From assembly GCF_016461825.1 (NCBI RefSeq), contig NZ_JAEMNU010000083.1, positions 137,274 through 201,273 of the forward strand: a DNA stretch of 64,000 bases. The letters run 5' to 3'. This DNA comes from Rugamonas violacea (GTDB taxonomy: Bacteria > Pseudomonadota > Gammaproteobacteria > Burkholderiales > Burkholderiaceae_D). The notes under the pieces were generated by a model. That model made no database searches, was not told where the DNA came from, and worked only from the letters and a program-made list of their open reading frames with translations. The translations under genes were made by a program, and so were the position numbers. This document shows positions 16,334 through 25,230 of this stretch, piece by piece. Within the stretch, counting starts at the first letter, position 1. Each line of letters begins with the position of its first letter.

Positions 16334-16699
16334 ATGCAGATCAAAGTCAACACCGATACCACCATCGAACATCATGCCAGTCTGGATGAACACGTGCAGA
16401 CCGTCGTCGGCGCCGCCCTCAATCGCTTCGGCGAACAAATCAGCCGGGTCGAAGTCCACCTGAGCGACAAGAACAGCCAGAAATCGGCCGACGGCGACAA
16501 TCGCTGCCTGATGGAAGCGCGGGTCGCCGGCTACCAGCCGATCGCCGTCAGCGACCATGCCGCCACGCTGCACCAAGCCATCGCCGGTGCCGCCGACAAA
16601 CTGAAACGGGCCATCGACAGCGCCCTCGGCCGCCTGAACGACAGCAAGCGCCACACCCCGGCACCGGTCGCCGTCGAGGCTGAAGCGGAAGAAGAATAA
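16334..16699 (+). CDS. HPF/RaiA-type ribosome-associated protein
   Basis: This 121-residue short HPF-like protein has the beta-alpha-beta start (MQIKVNTD), a central segment SRVEVHLSDKNSQKSADGDNR cut here as SRVEVHLSDKN and ADGDNR, CLMEARVAGYQPI, and helix DHAATLHQAIAGAADKLKRAIDSALGR (positions about 72-99). Family members bind the 30S subunit at the decoding centre and help ribosome hibernation. A short acidic tail (EAEAEEE) follows. GGGAG lies eight bases upstream of ATG 16334, and this start matches the family N-terminus. Confidence 0.85.
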   Translation: MQIKVNTDTTIEHHASLDEHVQTVVGAALNRFGEQISRVEVHLSDKNSQKSADGDNRCLMEARVAGYQPIAVSDHAATLHQAIAGAADKLKRAIDSALGRLNDSKRHTPAPVAVEAEAEEE

Positions 16700-16777
16700 G
16701 TCCCCCCGGCCGGCATGCCGCCGGCCCCTCACACGGAGCAGACAGCCGCCCCTCCCCGCCCACGCGGGGCCGGCGGC

Positions 16778-17557
16778 TTAGTTTTGTGCCAGCTGGCGCA
16801 GGTAGCGCAACCCCTGCAGGGCGCGCGTGCCGTACCACGACAGCATTTCCCCGTCGACCAGCAGGACCGGCTTGCCGATCTGTTTTTCCAGCGCGTCGGC
16901 GTGCGCCTCGGTGAAGCGATAGGGTTCGCTCGACAGCAGCACGCCGTCGATTTGTTCGAGCAACTGCGGCGACCAGTCGAAGCGCGGATAACGCCCGGCG
17001 CCCAAGGCCGGCACGCGCCAGCCGATCTGCGCCAGCATGTTGGCGATATAGGTGTCGGCCGACACGCTCATCCATGGGTCTTGCCAGATGCAATACAACA
17101 TGGTCTGCGCCGGGCCGCGCGGCGCGGCCTGCAAGGCGGCGTATTCGGCGGCGAAGGCGGCGCACCAGGCCTCGGCCGCTGGCTCGGCGCAGAAGATGCC
17201 GCCCATCAGCCGCACCAGCGCCAGGTTGTCGAACGGCGTGTTGGGATGGGTCACCACAATGTGCGGGACGAACTCGGCCAGCGCCGCGACGGTGGGCTTT
17301 TCGTTCTCGTCGATGTTGACCACCAGATGGGTGGGCGCCAGCTTGCGGATCTTCTCGACGTTGACGTCCTTGGTGCCGCCCACCTTGGGAATCGCGGCCA
17401 CCGTCTCGGCCGGGTGGATGCAAAAGCCGGTGCGCCCGAGCAACTGGCCGGCCAGGCCCAGTTCGCACAGCAACTCGGTGATCGAGGGCACCAGCGAGAC
17501 GATGCGCGCCTGGGGCGCGGCCGCGTGCGCGGTGCCGATTGCGTCGATGAAACTCAT
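16778..17557 (-). CDS. BtuF-like periplasmic-binding-fold protein (cobalamin/metal-chelate receptor family)
   Basis: The 259-residue protein starts with RIVSLVPSITELLCELGL (about 18-35), the signature of type III binding proteins with a helical backbone (BtuF/FhuD group). VGGTKDVNVEKIRKLAPTHLVVN and a DPWMSVSADTYIANMLAQIGW region (split; about 155-175) follow. Relatives bind cobalamin or other metal chelates for ABC import. No signal peptide is visible from ATG 17557, and extending the frame to 17680 does not add one; no btuC or btuD is adjacent. It may act in the cytoplasm or belong to a deacylase-like side branch. Confidence 0.82.
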   Translation of the reverse strand: MSFIDAIGTAHAAAPQARIVSLVPSITELLCELGLAGQLLGRTGFCIHPAETVAAIPKVGGTKDVNVEKIRKLAPTHLVVNIDENEKPTVAALAEFVPHIVVTHPNTPFDNLALVRLMGGIFCAEPAAEAWCAAFAAEYAALQAAPRGPAQTMLYCIWQDPWMSVSADTYIANMLAQIGWRVPALGAGRYPRFDWSPQLLEQIDGVLLSSEPYRFTEAHADALEKQIGKPVLLVDGEMLSWYGTRALQGLRYLRQLAQN

Positions 17558-17802
17558 GATTGCGTCCTGCGCTGGGATAACGGCGCTATTGAACCACAAG
17601 CGGCCCGCGTTGGCGATAGCGCGCCGATTCGTCTGCGATGCAATACGTTGTTTCCGTCGAACCATACAAATAGAGCGCACGTCACGTGCCGAAATCCAAG
17701 AAGAATATTATGAATAAATTAATAATTTAATGATAATATTTATGCTGCGATTTCTCAAATAGCCTTGTTTACCATTCATGACTTGAAGATAGGGAACAAA
17801 AA

Positions 17803-19866
17803 ATGCGTATCAGAAAAGCATTCGGCCTGTGTCTAACTGGCCTATCGGGACTCTCCATTTCGTTCAGTGCGCAAGCGGACAGCAGCGACAACATCTGCTT
17901 TCCCTTATATCGCGATGCCGGGGCGATCCCGATGACGGCCAGCTGCAAATTTGATGCCGTTGGCGCGGATTTCGGATTGGGCACCTATTTCTGTGGAAAT
18001 AGCCCACCGATTGATCGCTATTGCGGCGAGGTGCTGAAGAAAAATTCATGCGATGCCGATGTCGGCCACCCGATCAACAGCAGTAACGGCAACAAGCATT
18101 TGACCGAAACCGATTTCAACGGCACCGGCCTATTTCCGCTGACCTTAGAACGCTACTACGACAGCTCCCCTCGCGCGCAACAACAAGGCGCGCTCGGCAC
18201 ACTCTGGCGCTCAAGTTTGGACCGCAAAGTGAGGGCGCCGCGCTCAGACAAGGCACTCGTTTACCGCCCGGACGGTACCGTCGTTTTCTTCACCGGCAGT
18301 GTGGGAAACTGGTTGGCCGGCAAAGGCGTCACCGACGTGCTGAAGCAACTGCTGGACGCCGCCGGCCAGACGACGGGCTGGTCGTTTCGCGACGCGGCGT
18401 CGGATACGGTCGAAACCTACGACGCCGGCGGCCACTTGACAAGCATCACCGCGCGCAACGGACAACGGCAGACTTTTACTCTCAGCACCAATCTGACCCC
18501 ATCCACCGTCGCGCCCAAAGCCGGCCTGCCCATCGCCGTAAGCGACCACTTCGGCAAAAAAATGACCTTGACCTGGGACAATGCATCCCGCCTGGCCACG
18601 CTCACCGACCCCGGCAACCATACCTACAGTTACGGCTACGACGCCGAAGGACGGTTGACCAGCGTCACCGCCCCCAGCGAGACGACGCCGCTGTCCAGCA
18701 AGCGCTACCTGTACAACGAGCTGGCCTTGACGGCGAATGTATCGATCCCGTCCGCGTTGACCGGCATCATCGATGAAAACGATAAACGGCTGGCGACCTA
18801 TCATTACGACGCCGAGGGCCGCGCCGTCGCGACGGAATACGCCAGCGGCGTGGACAAATACCAACTGAGCTATGGCGTCGGCGCCACCACCATCGTCGAT
18901 CCGTTGCAGACCAGCCGGGTCTACACGTTCAAAAAGGTACTCGGCGCGCCCAGGCTGACGGGCATCAGCCAGCCCGGCGGAGCGGGTTGCTCGGCGGCAT
19001 CCAATACCATCAGCTACGACGGCAACGGCAACGTGGCGTCGCGCACCGATTTCACCGGCACGCAAACGATTTACACCTACGACTTGGTACGCAATCTCGA
19101 AATCAGCAGGATCGAGGCGGCCACCCTGCCGGAAGCGCGCACGATCACCACGGAATGGCACCCAAGCCTCAGGCTGCGCACCAAGATCGCCGAACCCAAA
19201 CTACTGACCACGCAAAGCTACGATGCGGCCGGCAACCTCATCACCCGCACGCTGCAGGCCACCAGCGACGCCACCGGCGCGCAAGGCCTGAAACCCACGT
19301 TCAACGGCGTCGCGCGCAGCTGGACTTACACCTACAACACGGCCGGCCAGTTGCGCACGGCCACCGGCCCGCGCAGCGATGTGCTCGAGCGCACCACCTA
19401 CACCTACGACGATGCCACCGGCCAGCTCGCCACGATCACCAATGCGGCCGGACAGGTCACCCGCGTCAACCTTTACGATGACGTCGGCCGCCCCACCGTG
19501 GTGACCGAGCCCAACGGTGTCGTCACCAAGCTCGACTACTATCCGCGCGGCTGGCTCAAAAGCAGCAGCACACTGGCGCCGGGCGCCGGCACGGGCGACA
19601 CCACCGGTTACGCCTATGACGACGCGGGCCTGCTGAAAACGGTCAGCCTGCCCGACGGCAACACCATAAGTTACCGCTACGACGACGCCCAGCGCCTGAC
19701 CGGCGTCACCGACAAGCTGGGCAACACCATCAACTACATCCTCGACAACAAAGGCAACCGCACCGAGGACACCGTCAAGGATCCGGGCGGCGTGCTGAGT
19801 CGCCAAACAACGCGCGTCTACGACGCGCTCAACCGCATGCGGCAACAGACGGGAGGTATGCAATGA
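17803..19866 (+). CDS. Exported RHS-repeat protein, N-terminal half
   Basis: The 687-residue product has a Sec signal peptide (about 1-25, cleavage after AQA). A DUF6531-type segment (VGHPINSSNGNKHLTETDF, about 88-106, then LERYYDS) is followed by many YD/RHS repeats such as YGYDAEGRLTSV and YTYDDATGQL. It lacks the RHS core end (DPxGL) and toxin tip. It ends in ATGA overlap with the next ORF (19863), which continues the repeats but has its own signal peptide. The two together have the length of a normal RHS shell protein. The upstream gap (17558-17802) is AT-rich and promoter-like. Confidence 0.88.
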   Translation: MRIRKAFGLCLTGLSGLSISFSAQADSSDNICFPLYRDAGAIPMTASCKFDAVGADFGLGTYFCGNSPPIDRYCGEVLKKNSCDADVGHPINSSNGNKHLTETDFNGTGLFPLTLERYYDSSPRAQQQGALGTLWRSSLDRKVRAPRSDKALVYRPDGTVVFFTGSVGNWLAGKGVTDVLKQLLDAAGQTTGWSFRDAASDTVETYDAGGHLTSITARNGQRQTFTLSTNLTPSTVAPKAGLPIAVSDHFGKKMTLTWDNASRLATLTDPGNHTYSYGYDAEGRLTSVTAPSETTPLSSKRYLYNELALTANVSIPSALTGIIDENDKRLATYHYDAEGRAVATEYASGVDKYQLSYGVGATTIVDPLQTSRVYTFKKVLGAPRLTGISQPGGAGCSAASNTISYDGNGNVASRTDFTGTQTIYTYDLVRNLEISRIEAATLPEARTITTEWHPSLRLRTKIAEPKLLTTQSYDAAGNLITRTLQATSDATGAQGLKPTFNGVARSWTYTYNTAGQLRTATGPRSDVLERTTYTYDDATGQLATITNAAGQVTRVNLYDDVGRPTVVTEPNGVVTKLDYYPRGWLKSSSTLAPGAGTGDTTGYAYDDAGLLKTVSLPDGNTISYRYDDAQRLTGVTDKLGNTINYILDNKGNRTEDTVKDPGGVLSRQTTRVYDALNRMRQQTGGMQ

Positions 19867-22169
19867 AACGCCACGCCAGGCAATTGATCACCGCGCTGCT
19901 GGCCGCCGCGCTGGCCCCGGCCGCTTTCGCGCAGGCGCGGCAAAACAGCACCTACCGCTACGAATACGACGCCGAAGACAGGCTGACCCGGATCACCAAC
20001 CCGCAGGCCCAGGCCAGCGACCACGGCCGTGACGGGCTGGGCCGCCTCAAGCAGCAGTTGGCACCGGCACCGGTGACCGGCGCCGCCCGGCCCGCCATCA
20101 AGCTGGGCTACGACGGGCGCGACCAGCTCACTTCGGTGGCCGATCCGCGCCAGCTGCTCACCACTTACACGGTGGACGGCTACGGCCAGAGCCGGCAGCA
20201 GACCAGCCCCGACACCGGCGCCACCGCCACCACCTTCGACGGCGCCGGCAACCTGCTGAGCCGCACCGACGCGCGCGGCAAGGTCAGCACCTACACCTAC
20301 GACGCCCTAAACCGCCTCACCAGCCGCACCTTCAGCGGCGCGCCCACGGTCCAATACGAGTACGACGGCGGCGTCGGCGGTCCCGCCGGCGCCATCGGCC
20401 GCCTCAGCAAGATCAGCGATCCCGCCTCGCAAACCAGCTTTGCCTATGACGCGCGCGGCCGGCTGGCCAGCACGGTGCAAACGGTCTACCTCAACACCCC
20501 GGCGCTCGTGCGCACGACCCGCTACACCTATGTCGACAGTGGCCCGGGCACCGGCAAGCTGGCCAGCATCGCCTACCCGAGCGGCAACCGGGTCAACTAC
20601 GGCTACGACACCGCCGGACAGCTGGCCGGCCTGACGCTCAACCCGGCCGGGACGGGCGGCGTCACCGATGGTGCCACCCGCATTGCACTGCTCAGCCAGA
20701 TCAGCTACGCCCCGTTCGGCGCCCCGCAATCCTGGACCTGGGGCAACCACAGCGCCACCAGCCCCAACCTGTATGCGCGCCTCTTCGATCTGGACGGCCG
20801 CCTCGTCGCCTACCCGCTGGGCAACGCCGCGCGCAACGGCCTGCAACGCATCGTGCGCTACGACGCCGCCAGCCGCATCGCCGCGTTCGAGCATACGGGC
20901 GGCGCCTCGGCATCGCCCGCGCCGGCCAGCTTCGACCAGCGCTTCGGCTACGACAACCTGGACCGCCTGACCAGTTTCACCAGCAACAGCGGCACGCAAG
21001 GCTACGGTTACGACGCCAGCGGCAACCGCAGCACGCTCAGCTACGGCGCGGCCAGCTACAACTACGTCACGTCGCCTGCCAGCAACAGGCTCGACAGCAC
21101 CTCCGGCCCCCTCCCCGCCAAGCGCTACGACTATGACGACGCCGGCAACCTCATCCGCGAGCTGAACACCAGCTACACCTACCGGGACTTCGGCCAGCGG
21201 GTGCAGATGTGGCGCAGCGCCACCGACAACGCCAGCTACGAGCATAACGGACTGGGGCAGCGGATCAGCAAGCGCAGTCCGTTGCTGGCCAGCGGCGCCA
21301 ACGTCTACGCCTATGACGAGGCGGGCCATTTGCTGGGCGAATATGACGCCGCCGGCGTGGCGCTGGAGGAAACTGTCTACCTGGGCGACTTGCCGGTGGC
21401 GGTGCTCAAGCCCGGCGCGCCGTCCGCGCCGAACATCTATTACGTGTATGCGGACCAAATCAACACCCCACGCGTGATCACCAGCGCGGCCGGCAACGCA
21501 ATTGTCTGGCGCTGGGATGCCGCCGATCCCTTCGGCGTGGCCCATCCGCTAGAGAACCCCGGCGGCGGCGCTGCCTTCGTGTACAACCTGCGCTTCCCCG
21601 GGCAGTTGTTTGACTTCGAGACGATTACCCATTACAACTACTACAGGGATTACGATCCGCAGACCGGGCGGTATGTGCAGAGCGATCCGATTGGGCTGGC
21701 GGGGGGCATCAACACATATAGCTACGCGCTCGGAAATCCGGTCAAGTACACGGACCCTACCGGTAGATTTGTTCCGCTGGTGATCGCCGGAGTTTGCGCT
21801 GCCGGCGGATGCGAAGCAATCGGCGGCGCGCTTGCTGGCGCGGCAATCTGGTGGGGCCTTAACCACAATAAAATGAAGGGCCCGATTCGCAATGATTCCG
21901 AGGGCGAGAAAGTTTGCCCACCCCGACCAGATTTTGATTGGAATGATCCATCAGTCCCGCCTAAAGGCCCAGATGGCACGGAATGGCCGTGGCGTGGCCC
22001 GGATGCTCCGGGAGGCCCTCGTGGAGGGTATGTGAACCCAAGTAACCCGGACCAAAGTGCTCATCCAGACTTAAATCATCCAGCGCCAGTGGGCCCGCAT
22101 TGGGACTTTACTGATCGTAAAACTGGTGGCTGGCGCATATACCCCGATGGTTCAGTAAGGCCAAAATAA
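19863..22169 (+). CDS. Exported RHS-repeat protein, C-terminal half with toxin tip (possibly Ntox37-like)
   Basis: This 768-residue ORF begins with its own signal peptide (1-23, AFA) and carries YD/RHS repeats through the hyperconserved core FPGQLFD...YYRDYDPQTGRYVQSDPIGL...YSYALGNPVKYTDPTG (about 575-635). The variable C-terminus (637-768) is Pro/Gly-rich, with YVNPSNPDQSAHPDLNHP, VGPHWDFTDR and WRIYPDGS. From memory this pattern resembles polymorphic toxin type 37, but I could not check it. RHS shells encapsulate and release such tips. Translation is coupled to the upstream ORF (ATGA) and to the immunity candidate (TAATG). GC drops after the core, as usual for an exchanged tip. Confidence 0.87.
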   Translation: MKRHARQLITALLAAALAPAAFAQARQNSTYRYEYDAEDRLTRITNPQAQASDHGRDGLGRLKQQLAPAPVTGAARPAIKLGYDGRDQLTSVADPRQLLTTYTVDGYGQSRQQTSPDTGATATTFDGAGNLLSRTDARGKVSTYTYDALNRLTSRTFSGAPTVQYEYDGGVGGPAGAIGRLSKISDPASQTSFAYDARGRLASTVQTVYLNTPALVRTTRYTYVDSGPGTGKLASIAYPSGNRVNYGYDTAGQLAGLTLNPAGTGGVTDGATRIALLSQISYAPFGAPQSWTWGNHSATSPNLYARLFDLDGRLVAYPLGNAARNGLQRIVRYDAASRIAAFEHTGGASASPAPASFDQRFGYDNLDRLTSFTSNSGTQGYGYDASGNRSTLSYGAASYNYVTSPASNRLDSTSGPLPAKRYDYDDAGNLIRELNTSYTYRDFGQRVQMWRSATDNASYEHNGLGQRISKRSPLLASGANVYAYDEAGHLLGEYDAAGVALEETVYLGDLPVAVLKPGAPSAPNIYYVYADQINTPRVITSAAGNAIVWRWDAADPFGVAHPLENPGGGAAFVYNLRFPGQLFDFETITHYNYYRDYDPQTGRYVQSDPIGLAGGINTYSYALGNPVKYTDPTGRFVPLVIAGVCAAGGCEAIGGALAGAAIWWGLNHNKMKGPIRNDSEGEKVCPPRPDFDWNDPSVPPKGPDGTEWPWRGPDAPGGPRGGYVNPSNPDQSAHPDLNHPAPVGPHWDFTDRKTGGWRIYPDGSVRPK

Positions 22170-22801
22170 TGGATAAAATCGTTTCGATATCGTTACCAGT
22201 CGATGTGGCGTTGGAATACATCCAAGACGTTTTCCACGATGCGGGCGCGTCCGGCAAGGGCTCAGAGGACTATACACTAGCACCAGAGAACATATTTGCC
22301 CTTGCACCCGAGAGTGTCGATAGCAGTCAACTGTTGGATTTTCTTCATGGAGGGGTTTTGGAGCCCATGCCGAAGGTTTTCGACGGTCGAACATTAGTTC
22401 AATGTGTCCCGTCTACGGTCGAGATTGCGGCCAAAATTGTATGCGAACAATTAACGCTATCTGAGCAACCTGCGTTATGGCTGCACGAAGCTCTTCTGAC
22501 GCAAGAGGAGCTAGGGGCAAGGAACTTGCCGCATGTATCCGTTGACGGAGCGATTTACCTCGTGTTTACTGGCAGCTTTGATTCAAGCCGTGTTGCAGAG
22601 TTAATTCGGTACAGCCAACAAAGCTGGCATTTTCTTGCTTTCGTCGTTGACGGCACGAACACCCCGGGCTCCGTCGCTGAACTTATTCGTGCCGCCAAGT
22701 TTATCTTGATTGGTGCTTATGACGGGGAAAGTTTTCTGTACCTCGATGGCCCCGCGCAGGTGCGCACCAGTGCCGACAAACGTACACGAACGGAGCAGTG
22801 A
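22169..22801 (+). CDS. Candidate immunity protein for the RHS toxin
   Basis: The 210-residue soluble protein is not recognised. Its start shares the last base of the toxin stop (TAATG), its GC is well below the RHS core, and its position directly behind a polymorphic toxin tip is where the cognate immunity gene lies. Composition is mixed alpha/beta with acidic N-terminal stretches and no signal peptide, consistent with cytosolic neutralisation of a toxin with a cytosolic target. Role inferred from position only. Confidence 0.65.
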   Translation: MDKIVSISLPVDVALEYIQDVFHDAGASGKGSEDYTLAPENIFALAPESVDSSQLLDFLHGGVLEPMPKVFDGRTLVQCVPSTVEIAAKIVCEQLTLSEQPALWLHEALLTQEELGARNLPHVSVDGAIYLVFTGSFDSSRVAELIRYSQQSWHFLAFVVDGTNTPGSVAELIRAAKFILIGAYDGESFLYLDGPAQVRTSADKRTRTEQ

Positions 22802-22839
22802 GGTAAGAGTTGGCCGCGTCAACGTCAGTTGACGTGGGC

Positions 22840-22903
22840 CGTATCCCGTTCATATCTTGCTCGTATCCTGTCGTAGTCTATTCGTATCTAGTCGTATCCC
22901 GTC
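22840..22903. repeat. Six degenerate CGTATCNNGT units at 10-11 bp spacing
   Basis: CGTATCCCGTT, CATATCTTGCT, CGTATCCTGT, CGTAGTCTATT, CGTATCTAGT and CGTATCCCGTC follow one another without gaps. The period is one helical turn. Confidence 0.7.
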
Positions 22904-23106
22904 TGGGCTGCTGAAAAATCCACTGGGGTACGAAAACCCCCGCAAGACACTGTGGTGACGGGGTGCGCGGGGAGTCCCCGCAGCCCCCTCCAATTCCTCA
23001 CACATCACGCAACCCTCCGGGTTGGCCAGAAAGCCCGCCGTTGCAGGCTTCCCACGTATGACACTATCTCATTCCGCGTATGACGCTACCCGCCAAAAAT
23101 GACCAT

Positions 23107-23135
23107 ACCGCCCGCCGTTAGGGGCGGTCTTTGTT
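23107..23135 (+). terminator. Terminator-like hairpin
   Basis: ACCGCCC (23107-23113) and GGGCGGT (23122-23128) with an eight-base loop is followed by CTTTGTT. It could end the RHS-immunity transcript. Confidence 0.6.
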
Positions 23136-23218
23136 AAACACGGGCGGTGCTGCTCTTCTATTTTAAATAAAAAAAGCCGCCCCCAACCCGCCCAATTTAA
23201 GAATAGATGACGTGACGT

Positions 23219-23725
23219 ATGCTTATAATTAAAAAAATACGGGACGAAAAGTTTCTTATTCTTCTATGGGTTCTCATTCCTGCCCTCATAATTAGCATTT
23301 CTTCTTATGGTTTTTTCATCGGAGATGTAATGGGGGGGGTGCTGTTAAGTTTTTTACCTGCCGCCTTCATTACCGTTATTTCCGTTGCGGCGGCGTTGTT
23401 TGCTAAAAAATCAGTATTCAAGTTGGCCCGATATGTGTGGTTGACGGTGAATCTTACGGCGTTGCTTGTCGCGACGTTATCGGCAAATCGCCCCATTGCA
23501 GACGCAGTGGAAGGTGCAGAGACGCTTTTGGCTTACGCAATGTTAATTCTGTCTTTTCCTTTTGGCCTTCTGGTACCGTACGTAATAATGATAAATTTCT
23601 TTGTTTTGAAAAATTCAAGTGGCATTGCCAGCTTGTGCGGCATGTGGTTCGGCTTCTTCATGGTTGGTTATATTCAATGGTTCTTGCTTTTCCCGCTTAT
23701 AATTAATAAGATCCGGCCAAGATAA
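23219..23725 (+). CDS. Small membrane protein, possible orphan immunity protein
   Basis: The 168-residue protein has four strongly hydrophobic segments (about 13-32, 38-62, 72-92, 103-126) plus a C-terminal one, and basic ends. It is low in GC and not recognised. It lies between the active RHS toxin/immunity pair and a decayed copy of a toxin tip, so it may be the immunity gene of a displaced tip. Membrane immunity proteins usually guard against pore-forming or periplasm-acting toxins, so a match to the neighbouring remnant is not assured. Confidence 0.55.
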   Translation: MLIIKKIRDEKFLILLWVLIPALIISISSYGFFIGDVMGGVLLSFLPAAFITVISVAAALFAKKSVFKLARYVWLTVNLTALLVATLSANRPIADAVEGAETLLAYAMLILSFPFGLLVPYVIMINFFVLKNSSGIASLCGMWFGFFMVGYIQWFLLFPLIINKIRPR

Positions 23726-23727
23726 TA

Positions 23728-23908
23728 CAACTACACAGGGATTATTCTACGCAAACCGGGCAATCTACCGGACTTAACGAAACTTGACTTCTATAGCTTA
23801 TCCAGACTTAAATCATCCTAGCCCAGTGGGGCACATTGGGATTTCACTGATCGTAAAGCTGGCGCCTGGCGCATATATCGCAATGGTTCAGTAAGGACTA
23901 AGGGCACT
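23728..23908 (+). pseudogene. Decayed RHS core end and toxin tip
   Basis: Bases 23728-23776 resemble the RHS core end (compare 21634-21685: ACAACTAC..AGGGATTA..CGCA.ACCGGGC). Bases 23797-23905 closely repeat the tip-coding DNA at 22064-22160, with the peptides YPDLNHPSPVG and HWDFTDRKAGAWRIY recognisable in two frames separated by a one-base deletion. The middle of the tip is missing. It is a displaced, inactivated toxin cassette. Confidence 0.78.
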
Positions 23909-23931
23909 TCGAAAACCACCAAATTGTCGCT

Positions 23932-24027
23932 CCGCATCGGCGGACCGCCGCGTAGGCGGGAACCCATGCTGAGCCAATGGACATGCGGGGTATAGATTCC
24001 CGCCTGCACGGCGGTCCGCCGATGCGG
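23932..24027. repeat. Long inverted repeat with GGCGGGAACCC motif
   Basis: A 31-base arm (23932-23962, CCGCATCGGCGGACCGCCG...) is matched by its complement at 23997-24027 with only a few mismatches around a 34-base loop. It contains GCGGGAACCCATGC, also found at 57221 and 60706, marking a dispersed palindrome family. No gene lies in 23909-24181. Confidence 0.75.
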
Positions 24028-24181
24028 AATGACGGTTTTTCCAGATTTCCATAAGGCGGGCACCGCACACAAAATATTACAAAGGTAAAGTCCGGCCGGC
24101 TGCCGGCGGCGCGGGGATTGCGCTATGATCGACGTTCAGCTTGCTTGTAAGAACGTTGTTATACGTTTTTGAAAGATTACC

Positions 24182-25174
24182 TTGAAACAGATCTGCACCT
24201 TCGGCGCCTCCAATTACCGCATCGGCGACCTGCAACTGCTGCGCGACTCCGACGACGAGGCGGCCATCGCCAAGCTGCTGGCCGACTGCCCCATCGTCCG
24301 GGTGGCTAGCGGCGAGGTGGTGGCCGACGCCAGCCGCGCCCGCCTCTACATCGTGCTCAGCGGCGCGCTGGCGGTGGCCGCCGACACCCGCACCGGTATG
24401 GCCGACGGCACCGTCAGCAAGGTCTTGCCGGGCGAGAGCGTGGGCGAACAATCGGTGCTCGACGAGGAGGCCAATTTGTCGTCGATCAGCGCGCTGGAGG
24501 ACAGCGAGTTGCTGCTCATCGAAGCCGAACTGGTGTGGCAATTGATCGACGAGTCGAACGCGCTGGCGCGCAACCTGCTGCGCCTGCTGTCCTTCCGCAT
24601 CCGCGCCGCCAACGCCCAGTTGCGCCGGCGCCAGAAGCTGGGCGAGTTCTACCGCCAGTTGTCGATGATCGACGGCCTGACCGGGCTGTACAACCGGGCC
24701 TGGCTGAACGACCTGCTGCCGACCATGATCGCCACCGCGCACGGCGCCGGCACGCCGCTGGCGCTGATCATGATCGACCTCGACCACTTCAAGAAGTTCA
24801 ACGACCAGCACGGCCACCTGGCCGGCGACGAGGCCTTGCGCGCCGCCGCCCACGTGCTCAGCGGTGCGCTGCGGCCGACCGATTTCGCGGTGCGCTACGG
24901 TGGCGAGGAGATGATGGTGCTGCTGCCGGACACCAACAGCAAGGTCGCGCTGCTGGTCGCCGAGCGGCTGTGCGAGCGCATGCAGAACGCCGTGGTGTTC
25001 GGCGACATGCGCCTGCCGCTGCCGCATATCACCGCCTCGCTGGGTGTGGCCAGCCTGCGGCCGGGGCAGGACGGCGAGGCGCTGATCGCGGTGGCCGACG
25101 CCGCCCTCTACCGCGCCAAGGACCAGGGCCGCAACCGCGTGGTCACCGAGCCGGCCGCGGCGGCGAATGAGTGA
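24182..25174 (+). CDS. Cyclic-nucleotide-binding-fold diguanylate cyclase
   Basis: The 330-residue cytoplasmic protein combines an N-terminal CAP_ED-like sensory domain (about 15-125, with PGESVGEQSVLDEE) and a GGDEF domain (about 160-325). The active site is GGEE (240-243), and an RxxD inhibitory I-site (RPTD, 231-234) sits five residues before it. It should therefore make c-di-GMP with product inhibition. The start is TTG at 24182: an in-frame TGA lies a few codons upstream, the next ATG is deep inside the sensor domain, and GAAAG precedes the TTG. Confidence 0.9.
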   Translation: MKQICTFGASNYRIGDLQLLRDSDDEAAIAKLLADCPIVRVASGEVVADASRARLYIVLSGALAVAADTRTGMADGTVSKVLPGESVGEQSVLDEEANLSSISALEDSELLLIEAELVWQLIDESNALARNLLRLLSFRIRAANAQLRRRQKLGEFYRQLSMIDGLTGLYNRAWLNDLLPTMIATAHGAGTPLALIMIDLDHFKKFNDQHGHLAGDEALRAAAHVLSGALRPTDFAVRYGGEEMMVLLPDTNSKVALLVAERLCERMQNAVVFGDMRLPLPHITASLGVASLRPGQDGEALIAVADAALYRAKDQGRNRVVTEPAAAANE

Positions 25175-25230
25175 ATGGAAGCGCGGCCGAGCTGACTGAG
25201 CGGAGCTATGGCCAGCCGGCGGCAAAGCGG

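Larger units (their letters stand above)
22802..23218. other. Repeat-rich gap in the RHS locus
   Basis: No gene is seen. The gap holds six phased CGTATC repeats (22840-22903), short hairpins such as GCGGGGA-GTCCCCGC near 22974, a terminator-like hairpin (23107-23135) and an AT-rich stretch before the membrane-protein gene. The mixture looks like debris from past rearrangement of the toxin-tip region. Confidence 0.6.

Noticed and set aside
16778-17557. Cobalamin riboswitch or vitamin B12 uptake operon around the BtuF-like gene
   Set aside because: No B12-box-like conserved segment upstream, and no permease or ATPase genes.
22905-22990. Insertion-sequence end near GCTGCTGAAAAATCC
   Set aside because: No matching opposite end, target duplication or transposase fragment could be seen.
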